DNA from: Streptococcus mitis bv. 2 str. SK95
GTDB taxonomy: Bacteria > Bacillota > Bacilli > Lactobacillales > Streptococcaceae
Assembly: GCF_000222705.1 (NCBI RefSeq)
Contig: NZ_AFUB01000040.1
Span: forward strand, 35,272-99,271
Direction: 5' to 3'
DNA: 64,000 nucleotides
Position numbers and translations under genes: made by a program. Shown in pieces: positions 36,792 through 45,426 of the stretch (position 1 is its first letter; each line of letters opens with the position of its first letter). The notes beneath the pieces were generated by a model. It made no database searches, was not told the origin of the DNA, and saw nothing but the letters and a program-made list of their open reading frames with translations.

Positions 36792-37506
36792 TCTTTTCTC
36801 CTTTCATTTTTTTCTTTACAATACTCTTGCTAATTGCAATACTAAGCTCATAGAGCGAGATTAAAGGAACAGTCATAGCTAGATCGCTGATAAAATCAGC
36901 AGGTGTCAAGATAACAGCTAGTACCAATAAAATAAAGTATGCATAACAGCGATAGGTAACTAAGAACCTTGGTTCAATCAAGCCAATCGACGTTAAAAAA
37001 GCGACGATGACAGGCAATTCAAAGATGAAACCCAAGGGTAGGGTTGTTTGAAAAACAAAGGCTAAGTAGTTCTGAGCCGTTAATTGAGTTTCAAATAATC
37101 CTTCCCCAAGACCTAAAAGCACTTGAAGTAAGGCTGGTGTCACAAAGTAGAATCCAAAGGCTAGTCCAAGTAGAAAGCAAATAAAACTAGCTGGAATATA
37201 GGCAAAGATTGCTCTTGCTTCTTCTGTTTTCAATCCTGGTTTGATAAAACTCCAAATCTGATAGACTGTAAAAGGTAGCGTAATGGTAAAGGACATCAGA
37301 CTCGCCAAGCGCAAATAAATCCACAGAATGTCATTTGGACCTAGTACAATCAACTTTTGATTAAAGGACTGAGTCAGATAATAATAAAGTTGATCAGCAA
37401 ACAATAAAGCTCCGCAGAAAACTATAGAAAAGCAGGCTATAACAGCAATGAATCTCTTTCTAAATTCTACCAGATGTTCAACGATTGTCAATTCTTTTGT
37501 ATCCAT
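36775..37506 (-). CDS. tatC: Twin-arginine translocase subunit TatC
   Basis: Receptor subunit that recognises RR signal peptides. The 243-residue protein has six membrane helices and the family signatures EHLVEFRKRF (N terminus) and SFTITLPFTVYQIWSFIKPGLKTEE. It starts immediately after the ftr1 stop. The only obvious RR substrate in the window is the EfeB-like peroxidase two genes upstream, so this looks like a dedicated exporter. Confidence 0.96.
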   Translation of the reverse strand: MDTKELTIVEHLVEFRKRFIAVIACFSIVFCGALLFADQLYYYLTQSFNQKLIVLGPNDILWIYLRLASLMSFTITLPFTVYQIWSFIKPGLKTEEARAIFAYIPASFICFLLGLAFGFYFVTPALLQVLLGLGEGLFETQLTAQNYLAFVFQTTLPLGFIFELPVIVAFLTSIGLIEPRFLVTYRCYAYFILLVLAVILTPADFISDLAMTVPLISLYELSIAISKSIVKKKMKGEKNGNLT

Positions 37507-39195
37507 CTACTTTTCACCCTGTCTCAATGTGACAACCAAAACAATTATCAAAAAGACTAGCTGACTTCCTAAACCTTCCCAACTTGGATAGATGCCCAAG
37601 AGGTCGATAGTAGGAAAACTTGATAGCAGGTGATTGGGTGCCATATTTGTCAGCTGGAGAGCATGTACACTAACTCCAAGCATCTTGAAGGCAAGAGCAT
37701 AAATCATCCACGTCAGTAGGAAGAAGACCTTATGAGGTAGGAAGAATTGACTCGCCTTGTTCATCAGAAATGCAATAATCAGCAAGACTAACAAAGCTAG
37801 AGAAATACCTAGAATAAACTCAAAACGAGATATTCTCGGTAAAATACCTACGTAAAATAGAATGGTCTCTGCCCCTTCACGGAAAACAGCTAGAAAACTA
37901 AGAGCAAACATGGAAATGAATGAACCTGTCTTGGTCACAGTTTTCATTTGATTATCCATAAAATCATTCCATTTTTTGACCGAGGATTTACTGTGAAGCC
38001 AGATACCAATCAAAATCATCATAACGACTGCGAAAATACCAACAGCTCCTTCGATGATTTCTCGATTGGTCCCTGATGTTACTGCAGGAAAGGCAATTTG
38101 TAGTATAAATGCAATCACTAGACTCGCAGCTATTCCTGATAGTGCTCCACCGTATACCCACTTGAGTCCTTTGCGCATCTTGGCTGCTTTTAAAGTTGTG
38201 ACTAGGGCCATGACGATTAAGAGGGCCTCTACTCCTTCTCGTAGGAGAATGAGCATGGCATCAAAAGCGTTGTAGCTTGCGCTAGTGTCAATTTGAAATA
38301 AATCCGAAATCAGTTTTTCTAATTTTTCTTGATATTCCTTCTCACTACCCTTGACCATGATTACAGGACTTTCGCTTTCGACTCGGGTGTAGAGGGAAGG
38401 ATTGGTCGTACTAACAGAACCTTCAACAGTCGGCCATATAGTAATAAACTCTTTCATGGTAGCCGTCCCTGCCGTCGGGTTACCAGCTTTAAATTCTTCC
38501 AAGGCTTTTTTGAGAAGCTCAATGCCATCTTTAAGACTTAGATTGGAGGAACTTGTCGCCACTTCTTTGCCAGCTACGAAATTATCAATGGCAGTTTTTA
38601 AGTCATTAAAAGAAGACTGGATAGCATCATAATCTGTCGGCTCCATTTCAATACTACTGCGTAAGAAAGAGATAGCAGTTTCTACTTGACCGTAATGAGT
38701 TGTACTGTTGTCGCGGACGACACTTTCATTGAGTATCCAAGTTGAATTCATCTTTTTATAGGCTTCTCGGACTTGCTCTATGTTTTTGGAAGAAATTGCC
38801 TTATCCAAAGTCTCAAAACGTGGTCTTAAGCGACTGACAAGTTTTTCCTTCTCCGCATTTAGATCTATTGGATTTTGTTCTTTCTCAAAAGCTAGAAGGG
38901 CAGAAGAGATTTGTGTCAGATTTTCTTCACTGATCTCCCCTGACAGAGCAAGTTTCTCCTTGACAACCTTTCCAGCATTCGAATCAGCATGTTCTACTGT
39001 TTCAAAATCCGTCGCCATTTCTCTAACTAGGACCTTGGCTTCTGCCTGATTTCCATTTTTTATAGCCTGAGAAGCATCCGTAATCTTTACAAAATAAGAA
39101 CTCAGACTTTCCTTCGCACCAACAGGAGACATAGCTAACAAGAGAAAAGACAAAGTAACAAAACAAATACTAGTCTTCCAATAATTTCTGACCAA
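37507..39195 (-). CDS. FTR1-family iron permease (EfeU-like)
   Basis: Predicted ferric-iron permease. The 562-residue protein has a signal peptide, about 280 extracellular helical residues, then seven membrane helices. Both REGxE iron motifs are present: LLREGVEALLIVMAL and AVFREGAETILFYVG. The start codon is TTG (39195), supported by an ideal AAAGGAGG five bases away. It overlaps the end of efeB by 26 nt. With EfeO and EfeB it forms an Efe-type uptake complex. Confidence 0.93.
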   Translation of the reverse strand: MVRNYWKTSICFVTLSFLLLAMSPVGAKESLSSYFVKITDASQAIKNGNQAEAKVLVREMATDFETVEHADSNAGKVVKEKLALSGEISEENLTQISSALLAFEKEQNPIDLNAEKEKLVSRLRPRFETLDKAISSKNIEQVREAYKKMNSTWILNESVVRDNSTTHYGQVETAISFLRSSIEMEPTDYDAIQSSFNDLKTAIDNFVAGKEVATSSSNLSLKDGIELLKKALEEFKAGNPTAGTATMKEFITIWPTVEGSVSTTNPSLYTRVESESPVIMVKGSEKEYQEKLEKLISDLFQIDTSASYNAFDAMLILLREGVEALLIVMALVTTLKAAKMRKGLKWVYGGALSGIAASLVIAFILQIAFPAVTSGTNREIIEGAVGIFAVVMMILIGIWLHSKSSVKKWNDFMDNQMKTVTKTGSFISMFALSFLAVFREGAETILFYVGILPRISRFEFILGISLALLVLLIIAFLMNKASQFFLPHKVFFLLTWMIYALAFKMLGVSVHALQLTNMAPNHLLSSFPTIDLLGIYPSWEGLGSQLVFLIIVLVVTLRQGEK

Positions 39196-40384
39196 TATAG
39201 CCTCCTTTCTCTACTCCACCAAAGCAAGCAAAAAGACCACTACCGATGTGGGTTACATACTCATTCATCTTGTCTGTAGATCCGAGGTTGGTTTGAACCT
39301 TGACAAAATGATCTGGATCCTTTTGGAAAGAGATAAAGAGTAAACCCGTGTCAAATTGTCCAGTCTTATCATCAATGCCATCCGAGTATGAATAAGATCG
39401 TCGTAAGAGTGGCTTCTCTACCTCTTTGGCTAATCGAACATGCGAATCATCTGGTAAAAGACTCAAATCTACTTCATCAAACTCATTCTTCTTCCCAAAA
39501 GGGGCGCCACTTTCCTTATAACGACCAAAGGTATTTTCTTGCTCTTCAAGATTGGTTCGATCCCAGGTATCGAGAAACATCTGGATGCGACGAACGGCCA
39601 TATAGGAGCCGTTTTCCATCCAATCCTTGCTGTCGGCCCAGACAACACGATCAAAATCCTTTTCTTTGGTCACATTGGCTGTTCCATCTTTGAAACCAAA
39701 AAGGTTGCGTGGTGTCTCCATACGATCCCCAATAGCAGCAAATCCAGATTGGCTCCAATGGAGGGTAACTGCATTTCTCCCTTTACGAATGAGGTTTCGA
39801 ATAGCATGAAAAGCAACTTGCTCGTCATCTGCACAGGCTTGGATAACAATATCTCCCCCAGTATATTTTTCACGCAGTTGCTCCTTTGGAAAGGGTGGAA
39901 AATCCCTAAAAAGTTGAGGACGCTTGTGCTCCAAATTCATCTTTTTTAGGAAACTAGCAGACACACCAAAAGTTAGCGTTAAACGATGAGGATTTAGACC
40001 CACTGTTTCTCCAGTGTCACTAGGTGGCAAGAGAGCATTCTGACCATCTTTTTTAACCAATTCCCCCTCGACCAACTTGGCACTATAATCCGTCCAATCC
40101 TTGAACAACTGGATAATCTTATCTTTATCTGTCGTATGCAAATCTAGGACAACAAAATAGATATTCTTCTGCATAGGGGTCGTGATACCCGCTTGGTGTT
40201 TCCCATAAAAGTCAATTTTTTCATTACCGTACGAGATTTTTTCCTGTTTGTCTAGCTTAGGCGCTAAAAAAGCGGAGGCACCAGAGAGACCAAGTGCTAG
40301 ACCAGCACCTCCAATACCCGCTTTTTTTAGAAATTCTCGACGGTCCATTTTTTTCTCAAAAAAATTTTCGTCTTTCTTAGTCAT
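39170..40384 (-). CDS. efeB: Tat-exported DyP-type haem peroxidase EfeB
   Basis: Secreted dye-decolourising peroxidase that oxidises ferrous iron or acts on haem at the cell surface. The 404-residue protein has the Tat signal DRREFLKKAGIGGAGLALGL at residues 14-33, then the DyP fold with GFKDGTAN (the GxxDG motif) and a C-terminal haem-pocket region. Folded haem enzymes need Tat export, which explains tatAC downstream. Between efeO and ftr1. Confidence 0.94.
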   Translation of the reverse strand: MTKKDENFFEKKMDRREFLKKAGIGGAGLALGLSGASAFLAPKLDKQEKISYGNEKIDFYGKHQAGITTPMQKNIYFVVLDLHTTDKDKIIQLFKDWTDYSAKLVEGELVKKDGQNALLPPSDTGETVGLNPHRLTLTFGVSASFLKKMNLEHKRPQLFRDFPPFPKEQLREKYTGGDIVIQACADDEQVAFHAIRNLIRKGRNAVTLHWSQSGFAAIGDRMETPRNLFGFKDGTANVTKEKDFDRVVWADSKDWMENGSYMAVRRIQMFLDTWDRTNLEEQENTFGRYKESGAPFGKKNEFDEVDLSLLPDDSHVRLAKEVEKPLLRRSYSYSDGIDDKTGQFDTGLLFISFQKDPDHFVKVQTNLGSTDKMNEYVTHIGSGLFACFGGVEKGGYIGQKLLED

Positions 40385-40389
40385 ACTGC

Positions 40390-41263
40390 TTATTCTCCAT
40401 CAAGAAATTTGCCCATTTGTGATAGAGGTTCACCAAGTTTCGTCACGGCTTCAGCCAATTCTTTGGTGTCTTCTTTTGTTAAGTCTGTATAGAGTTTGTA
40501 GTGTTCCTTGTCTGTCATATGTTTGTCCAACAAGCTATTAACAGATTTGAAATCAGCTTCTAATTCTTTAACTAGGTCAGCATCTGATTTTTCTAGTAAA
40601 GGTTTAAAGAGTTGAAATATCTTTTCAGCTCCCTCGATATTAGCGCGGAAGTCGTACAAATCTGTATGAGAGTAGATTTCCTCTTCACCAGTAATCTTAC
40701 TTGTTGCTACTTCATTGAGCAAGTCAACTGCCCCTGTCAACATAATCTTGTGATCTACTTCAACAGTCGCTACCTTAGCCTTCAACTCTTTGATATCGTT
40801 GACAAGCTGATCACCGTAACTTTCGGTTCCCTTAGTTGTGTTTTCTTCCCAAAGGATACGCTCGATACGGTGGAAACCTGACCAACCTTCCTCGGTCTTA
40901 TTTTCATCCACATAGTCTGCTAGACGAAAGTCAATCTTAACATCAGATTCACCAAAACTCTCAGCGATTGGTTCTGAACGTTCATAAGTCATACGAACAA
41001 GTGGATAAGCTTTCTTGGCTTCCTCCAATTTTCCGTCTTTTAAAAGCTGGACAAAGCCTTCTGTATCCGTTAAGAGTTTGTCAATTTGTCCTTGAACAAA
41101 AGTCTTATAATCTGCGGTTGCCTTATCAAGCAATTTTTGTTTGTCATCTGATAAAGCTTGTCACCTTAGAGGAATCACTTGTCTCGGTTGATTTTTCAAA
41201 ACGGACTGCACATGCTGTCAATAGCAAAGCAGAAGATAAAAGGACAACACCTAGTTTTTTCAT
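40390..41263 (-). pseudogene. efeO: efeO iron lipoprotein gene, frameshifted
   Basis: Imelysin-domain (M75) lipoprotein of the Efe iron system; family motif GFHRIERILW (HxxE plus W) near residue 125. The ATG at 41263 opens a lipoprotein signal MKKLGVVLLSSALLLTAC, but the frame stops at TGA 41144-41146 after 39 codons. Removing one base of the TTT (minus strand; plus AAA 41153-41155) restores SLSDDKQKLLDKATADYK and joins the remaining 250 codons. The downstream frame has no ATG or Shine-Dalgarno at its start. It is either a recent one-base insertion or an assembly error. The rest of the operon looks intact. Confidence 0.85.
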
Positions 41264-41278
41264 TATTTACTCCTATTG

Positions 41279-41315
41279 ATTCAGGAAGCCTGAATTTATT
41301 TTACGTTCCATTATA
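41279..41315 (-). promoter_or_regulatory. Promoter and leader palindrome of the efe-tat operon
   Basis: Minus strand extended -10 TGTTATAAT (41310-41315 core), with TTAAAA at 17 bp as a weak -35. Just downstream of the expected start lies a palindrome ATTCAGG-AAG-CCTGAAT (41279-41295), a candidate operator or 5' stabilising hairpin. It is not a classic Fur box. Confidence 0.55.
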
Positions 41316-41449
41316 ACATCCTTTCCTTAGTTTTTTAACAAATTGTCAGAAAATTTAATATTTGAGAATTTGAAGTAGCATTTTCTGGTAAAATTAGAAA
41401 GGGCTTAAAAATTAGAATCGTAGAACTTTTTTCAGATAGTTTAAAAAGA

Positions 41450-41478
41450 TTGTTTTCCCCTCCTCTTTTCTCTATAAT
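41450..41478 (+). promoter_or_regulatory. Promoter of the VIT-family gene
   Basis: TTGTTT (41450-41455), 17-bp spacer, TATAAT (41473-41478); leader of only about 13 nt before the ATG. Confidence 0.7.
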
Positions 41479-41497
41479 GGAAAGAAAGGAGATGACT

Positions 41498-42193
41498 ATG
41501 ACAGAATTGAAACATGAAATTGATGCAAACTTTGCAGGACGACTCAATATCCTGCGCGCTGGTGTTCTCGGTGCCAATGATGGGATTATTTCCATTGCTG
41601 GAGTCGTTATCGGTGTTGCTAGTGCGACGAACAATATCTGGATTATCTTTTTATCAGGATTGGCCGCTATTCTCGCTGGTGCTTTTTCTATGGCAGGTGG
41701 CGAATATGTCTCTGTATCCACTCAAAAAGACACGGAAGAAGCCGCTGTTGCCAGAGAACAGTTGCTCTTGGATAAGGACATCGAATCTGCAAAACAATCC
41801 CTCTATGCTGCTTATCTTCAAAACGGTGAATGTGAAACTTCCGCTCAACTCTTGACCAACAAGGCCTTTTTAAAAAATCCCCTCAAAGCCCTTGTCGAGG
41901 AAAAATACGGTATCGAGTACGAAGAGTTTACCAACCCTTGGCATGCTGCTATCTCTAGCTTTATCGCCTTTGTACTTGGAAGTCTTCCTCCTATGCTTTC
42001 GATCACCGTCTTTCCAAGTGACTATCGTATTCCAGCAACTGTTCTTATCGTAGCCCTTTCCCTTCTTATTACGGGCTATACCAGTGCTAAATTAGGAAAA
42101 GCTCCTACGAAAACTGCTATGATCCGTAACCTCTGTATCGGACTTCTCACCATGGGTGTAACCTTCCTCTTGGGACAACTCTTTAGTATCTAA
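41498..42193 (+). CDS. VIT/CCC1-family Fe2+/Mn2+ transporter
   Basis: The 231-residue protein has about five membrane helices. It shows the VIT signatures RLNILRAGVLGANDGIISIAG and AGAFSMAGGEYVSVSTQKDTE, where aspartate and methionine/glycine line the metal path. Family members export iron or manganese from the cytosol. It is divergent from the efe iron-uptake operon, so uptake and relief sit side by side. ATG 41498 is chosen because AAAGGAG lies seven bases upstream; the ATG at 41492 overlaps that Shine-Dalgarno. Confidence 0.92.
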   Translation: MTELKHEIDANFAGRLNILRAGVLGANDGIISIAGVVIGVASATNNIWIIFLSGLAAILAGAFSMAGGEYVSVSTQKDTEEAAVAREQLLLDKDIESAKQSLYAAYLQNGECETSAQLLTNKAFLKNPLKALVEEKYGIEYEEFTNPWHAAISSFIAFVLGSLPPMLSITVFPSDYRIPATVLIVALSLLITGYTSAKLGKAPTKTAMIRNLCIGLLTMGVTFLLGQLFSI

Positions 42194-42203
42194 GATAAAA
42201 GAA

Positions 42204-42235
42204 ATACCTCGACAAATATCGAGGTATCTTTTTTT
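42204..42235 (+). terminator. Terminator of the VIT-family gene
   Basis: ATACCTCGA-CAAATA-TCGAGGTAT stem followed by CTTTTTTT; also flanks the end of the convergent permease gene. Confidence 0.88.
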
Positions 42236-44222
42236 ACATTTGCACAATCTTGCGATAGCTTCTAGAGGTAATCATAAAGATTAAAACGTAGACAATGAGG
42301 AAGATGGCACAAATGGAAAGTGTAACGGTCAACATCATGGTCGCATCTAACACCCCAATGACTTTTAGGATGAGACTAAGCATATGATAGGCAAAGGCAA
42401 GATGTAGGAAAGCAAAGAGCAATGGGAGGAAGAAAACAGTTAGGACCTGTTTATTAATGGTTTGCTTGATTTGCTTTTGATCGAGACCGACTTTTTGCAA
42501 AATGATGAAACGTTCACGGTCTTCATAGCCCTCAGAGATTTGTTTGTAGTAGATGACAAGAACTGTTCCCACCATAAAGATGATAGAGAGGAAGATACCG
42601 ATGAAGAAGACACCTCCATAGAGGGCACTGATTTGTGCACTGCTATCAGCCAGATTGCTTCCGTATACATAGCTTCCCTCTTTGTTTAATTCTCTATTAA
42701 AGTTATTAAGGAATTTTGAAAAATCATCAGCGAGTTTAAGCTGTTCTTCCTCACTAGCTGTTACATTCATACCACCATAAAGTTGATCAAAGAGAGAGGA
42801 ATCCGGATATTGATCAATAAAGGCTTGCAGATTAGGCACAACAAGATAATTGTAGTCAGATGTGAGGATGTTAAACTGATTTGGCACATGTTCCAGAACG
42901 AAATCATTTTTAATTTCTTCTTTAACAGTGTAAGTCTGGTCATTTAGAGTGAGTTCTTTCTGCCCTTGAAGTGCCTTACTCTTGGTAAACAACCCAACTT
43001 CATTACCTGAAAGGGAGAGTTTTTGACCAGTCATGATTTCATAGTCTTTTTGGTCAAAGACCATGAAAATGGTTTTCGGTTGGACAAAGTTATTCCCCTT
43101 TTTAAAGATACGGAGTTTGGTTCCATCTTGACTCTCGATGCCAAAATTACTGTGACGAAAGACTTCTTTTTTGGTGATAGTCAATCCCTTATCGCTAGCA
43201 TACTGACTCAAAAGTTTATCTAAATCTTCTTTTTCAACATTTCGCCCTGAAATTCCAAAATCATGTGGATTCATGAATTTCTTGAAGGTTTCTGAAGCCT
43301 TGAAGATACTAGTTGCAGCAGACATGGTCACCAAGACCATGGTTGAAAGAATGGCAATCGTCGCAAGACCAACCGCATTTTTCTTCATACGGAAGATGAG
43401 ATTGGATACGGAAATCATGTTGTTGGGTTGATAATAGTAACGTTTGTTTTTCTTCAAGATTTGTAGGAATACTGTAATCCCTGCATTAAACAAGAGATAG
43501 GTACCAAGGATTACCAGCAAGACCGCTACAAAGAAAATTAGAACAGCATTAAGTGGATTTTCAACTGTGACTGCTAGGTAGTAGCCAGCTCCCATACTAA
43601 TCAAACCTAGAATAGTTTGAAGACTTAAGAAACGTCCTTTTTTCTCACCACTGGCTTTTTCACGAGAGAGCTGAAGGGCATTCATGCGTGCGATGCGAAA
43701 GGCATTGATAAAAATTAGACCTAGGAAGATAGCTCCAAAGACGATGAGAACTAGGATGAAGACAATTGGTTGGAAAGTCGAAACGAGCTCCACTTTCATT
43801 TTCATCAGCTTCAGAAGAAGGGCAAAGATTAGCTTATCAAAGAGAGCTCCTAGGCCGAGACCAGCTGTCAAGGTTAAGGAACCAAAAATAAGAAGCTCCT
43901 TAAAAACCATACTGATCAAATGGCGCTTTTCAAGCCCCAGCATACCATATACACCCAGCTCCTTGGAGCGGTTCTTCATGACAAAACTATTGGCATAAAG
44001 TACAATAATTCCAGAAGCGATGGTAACAACTACCATACCGAGGGCAAGCGTCATAGAGATAGTTTCTCCCCCTCGGATCTTGCCAATATTAGGGTTGAGT
44101 GACAAGGAGTAAAAGAGATAAGTAATGGTCACAGCTAAGAGAACAGCTAAAGCAAAGGGATAGTAGAGTTTGCGGTTTTTGATTAAGTTGGACGCCGCTA
44201 ACTTATTGGTCAATCGGAACAT
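42234..44222 (-). CDS. BceB-type ABC transporter permease
   Basis: The 662-residue permease has ten predicted membrane helices and a large extracellular region (about residues 310-515) between helices 7 and 8, the hallmark of BceB/VraE peptide-resistance transporters. The N-terminal FtsX-like block has the KNRSKELGVYGMLGLEKRHL motif. These proteins free cell-wall targets from bacitracin or lantibiotics and signal to a BceS-type kinase. No two-component genes are in the window. It starts one base after bceA. Confidence 0.92.
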   Translation of the reverse strand: MFRLTNKLAASNLIKNRKLYYPFALAVLLAVTITYLFYSLSLNPNIGKIRGGETISMTLALGMVVVTIASGIIVLYANSFVMKNRSKELGVYGMLGLEKRHLISMVFKELLIFGSLTLTAGLGLGALFDKLIFALLLKLMKMKVELVSTFQPIVFILVLIVFGAIFLGLIFINAFRIARMNALQLSREKASGEKKGRFLSLQTILGLISMGAGYYLAVTVENPLNAVLIFFVAVLLVILGTYLLFNAGITVFLQILKKNKRYYYQPNNMISVSNLIFRMKKNAVGLATIAILSTMVLVTMSAATSIFKASETFKKFMNPHDFGISGRNVEKEDLDKLLSQYASDKGLTITKKEVFRHSNFGIESQDGTKLRIFKKGNNFVQPKTIFMVFDQKDYEIMTGQKLSLSGNEVGLFTKSKALQGQKELTLNDQTYTVKEEIKNDFVLEHVPNQFNILTSDYNYLVVPNLQAFIDQYPDSSLFDQLYGGMNVTASEEEQLKLADDFSKFLNNFNRELNKEGSYVYGSNLADSSAQISALYGGVFFIGIFLSIIFMVGTVLVIYYKQISEGYEDRERFIILQKVGLDQKQIKQTINKQVLTVFFLPLLFAFLHLAFAYHMLSLILKVIGVLDATMMLTVTLSICAIFLIVYVLIFMITSRSYRKIVQM

Positions 44223-44223
44223 A

Positions 44224-44982
44224 CTAATTCACCTCGCTTGCCATGACAGTCAAGGTATCAGAGATTTCTTGGAACATCTGACGCTCTGTCTTGTCTCCAC
44301 GGTAGATTTGGTTGTAGAGGATGCCGTCCTTGATAAAGAGAACGCGCTTGGCCCTGCTGGCTGCCGCGGTTGAGTGAGTTACCATAAGAATGGTTTGACC
44401 GCGCTCATTGATTTCATCAAATACATCGAGAAGAGCTGCAGATGACTTGGAGTCAAGGGCTCCTGTTGGCTCATCTGCAAGGAGAATCTCAGGTTCAGTG
44501 ATGATGGCGCGTGCTACTGCAACCCGCTGTTTTTGACCACCAGAGATCTCGTAAGGGTACTTCTCTTGCAATTGGTTGATACCCAAATTTTCAGCTGTTA
44601 CCACCAATTTCTTCATCATCTCCGTGATGGGTTTTCGTGATAAAACTAGCGGAAGCAAGATATTGTCCTTAACAGACAGGGTATCTAGCAAGTTAAAATC
44701 TTGGAAGACAAATCCCAACTTCTCACGACGGAAACTGGAAGCCTGTGAATTTTTAATGGTTGCTGTGTCGGTTCCATTCAGGTAAACCTGCCCACGAGTT
44801 GGTTTATCCAGCATAGCTAGGATATTGAGCAAGGTTGATTTACCAGAACCAGACTCACCCATGATGGCAACGTAGTCACCCTTTTCCACGGTAAAGTGAA
44901 TGTCTTTGAGGGCCTCTACTTGGTTGCCTTGGAAACGAGTTTTATAGATTTTTTGAACGTGTTTTACATCTAAAAGTGTCAT
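44224..44982 (-). CDS. BceA-type ABC transporter ATP-binding protein
   Basis: The 252-residue ATPase has Walker A GESGSGKST, signature ISGGQKQRVAVARA, Walker B ILLADEPTGALD and the H-loop MVTHSTAAASRA. It is the partner of the following permease. A 36-codon ORF with its own good ribosome site ends 13 bp upstream, indicating a three-gene transcript. Confidence 0.95.
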   Translation of the reverse strand: MTLLDVKHVQKIYKTRFQGNQVEALKDIHFTVEKGDYVAIMGESGSGKSTLLNILAMLDKPTRGQVYLNGTDTATIKNSQASSFRREKLGFVFQDFNLLDTLSVKDNILLPLVLSRKPITEMMKKLVVTAENLGINQLQEKYPYEISGGQKQRVAVARAIITEPEILLADEPTGALDSKSSAALLDVFDEINERGQTILMVTHSTAAASRAKRVLFIKDGILYNQIYRGDKTERQMFQEISDTLTVMASEVN

Positions 44983-44995
44983 GATCTTCTCCTTC

Positions 44996-45106
44996 TTAAT
45001 ATCCCATCAATTGAAACTGTGCTTGCATCATAGCGCATCCCAGTTGAACACGCTCGATATCTTTTTGACTTGGTTTTCTTGTTTTCTTTTGTAAGATTCT
45101 TTTCAT
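44996..45106 (-). CDS. Small 36-residue protein upstream of bceA
   Basis: Sequence starts MKRILQKKTRKPSQKDIERV and ends with a Gln/Met-rich QLGCAMMQAQFQLMGY. Lysine/arginine-rich at the N terminus, no membrane helix. A strong AAAGGAGC Shine-Dalgarno lies at proper spacing and the stop is 13 bp from bceA, so translation is likely. I do not recognise a family. It could be a regulatory peptide or a translational-coupling leader for the transporter. Confidence 0.6.
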   Translation of the reverse strand: MKRILQKKTRKPSQKDIERVQLGCAMMQAQFQLMGY

Positions 45107-45190
45107 GGTTTTGCTCCTTTGTTCTTTATGAGTCTAGTTTATCGCAAAAAAAGGCGGCTTGCCATAACCTAACCTTACAAAAGAGACTTT

Positions 45191-45212
45191 AATCTTACAT
45201 TTTTGTAAGATT
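45191..45212. promoter_or_regulatory. Inverted repeat upstream of the bceAB unit
   Basis: AATCTTACA-TTTT-TGTAAGATT, a perfect 9-bp inverted repeat. A further CTTACA half-site (45174-45179) lies 20 bp away in the same orientation, toward the genes. It is a possible response-regulator site for the transporter, at about 85-105 bp upstream of the small ORF. Confidence 0.5.
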
Positions 45213-45258
45213 GAGGAATTTTTTTGAAAATAGCTACTATAAGAAGTCATGGTATTGC

Positions 45259-45287
45259 TTGTTTTATTCTTAAAATAATAGTAAAAT
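45259..45287 (+). promoter_or_regulatory. Promoter of the lactococcin-972-type transporter operon
   Basis: TTGTTT (45259-45264), 17-bp spacer, TAAAAT (45282-45287). The next ATG is seven bases downstream, at the expected transcription start. Confidence 0.6.
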
Positions 45288-45293
45288 TAAATT

Positions 45294-45386
45294 ATGAAAA
45301 GGCTTTCTTTGACATCTTGTAAAAGATTTAGCTTTCTGATAATTATTTTTAAAAGTGCTAAACTATCATTCGTATCACTGCTATAA
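45294..45386 (+). CDS. Possible 30-residue leader peptide
   Basis: Frame MKRLSLTSCKRFSFLIIIFK followed by SAKLSFVSLL; basic and hydrophobic, like a short secreted or membrane peptide. It has no Shine-Dalgarno, but its ATG coincides with the expected transcription start, so translation would be leaderless. Its stop codon runs into AAGGAGGGAGG, which is buried in a hairpin. No resemblance to a lactococcin 972 precursor. Could be a fortuitous frame. Confidence 0.35.
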   Translation: MKRLSLTSCKRFSFLIIIFKSAKLSFVSLL

Positions 45387-45414
45387 GGAGGGAGGTCCAG
45401 CCCCCCTCTTTTAG
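45386..45414 (+). terminator. Attenuator-like hairpin before the transporter gene
   Basis: GGAGGGAGG pairs with CCCCCCTC around a short TCCAG loop and is followed by TTTT. It lies between the promoter and the permease ATG, and hides a perfect Shine-Dalgarno-like AAGGAGG. Confidence 0.55.
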
Positions 45415-45426
45415 AAAGAGGTTCCT

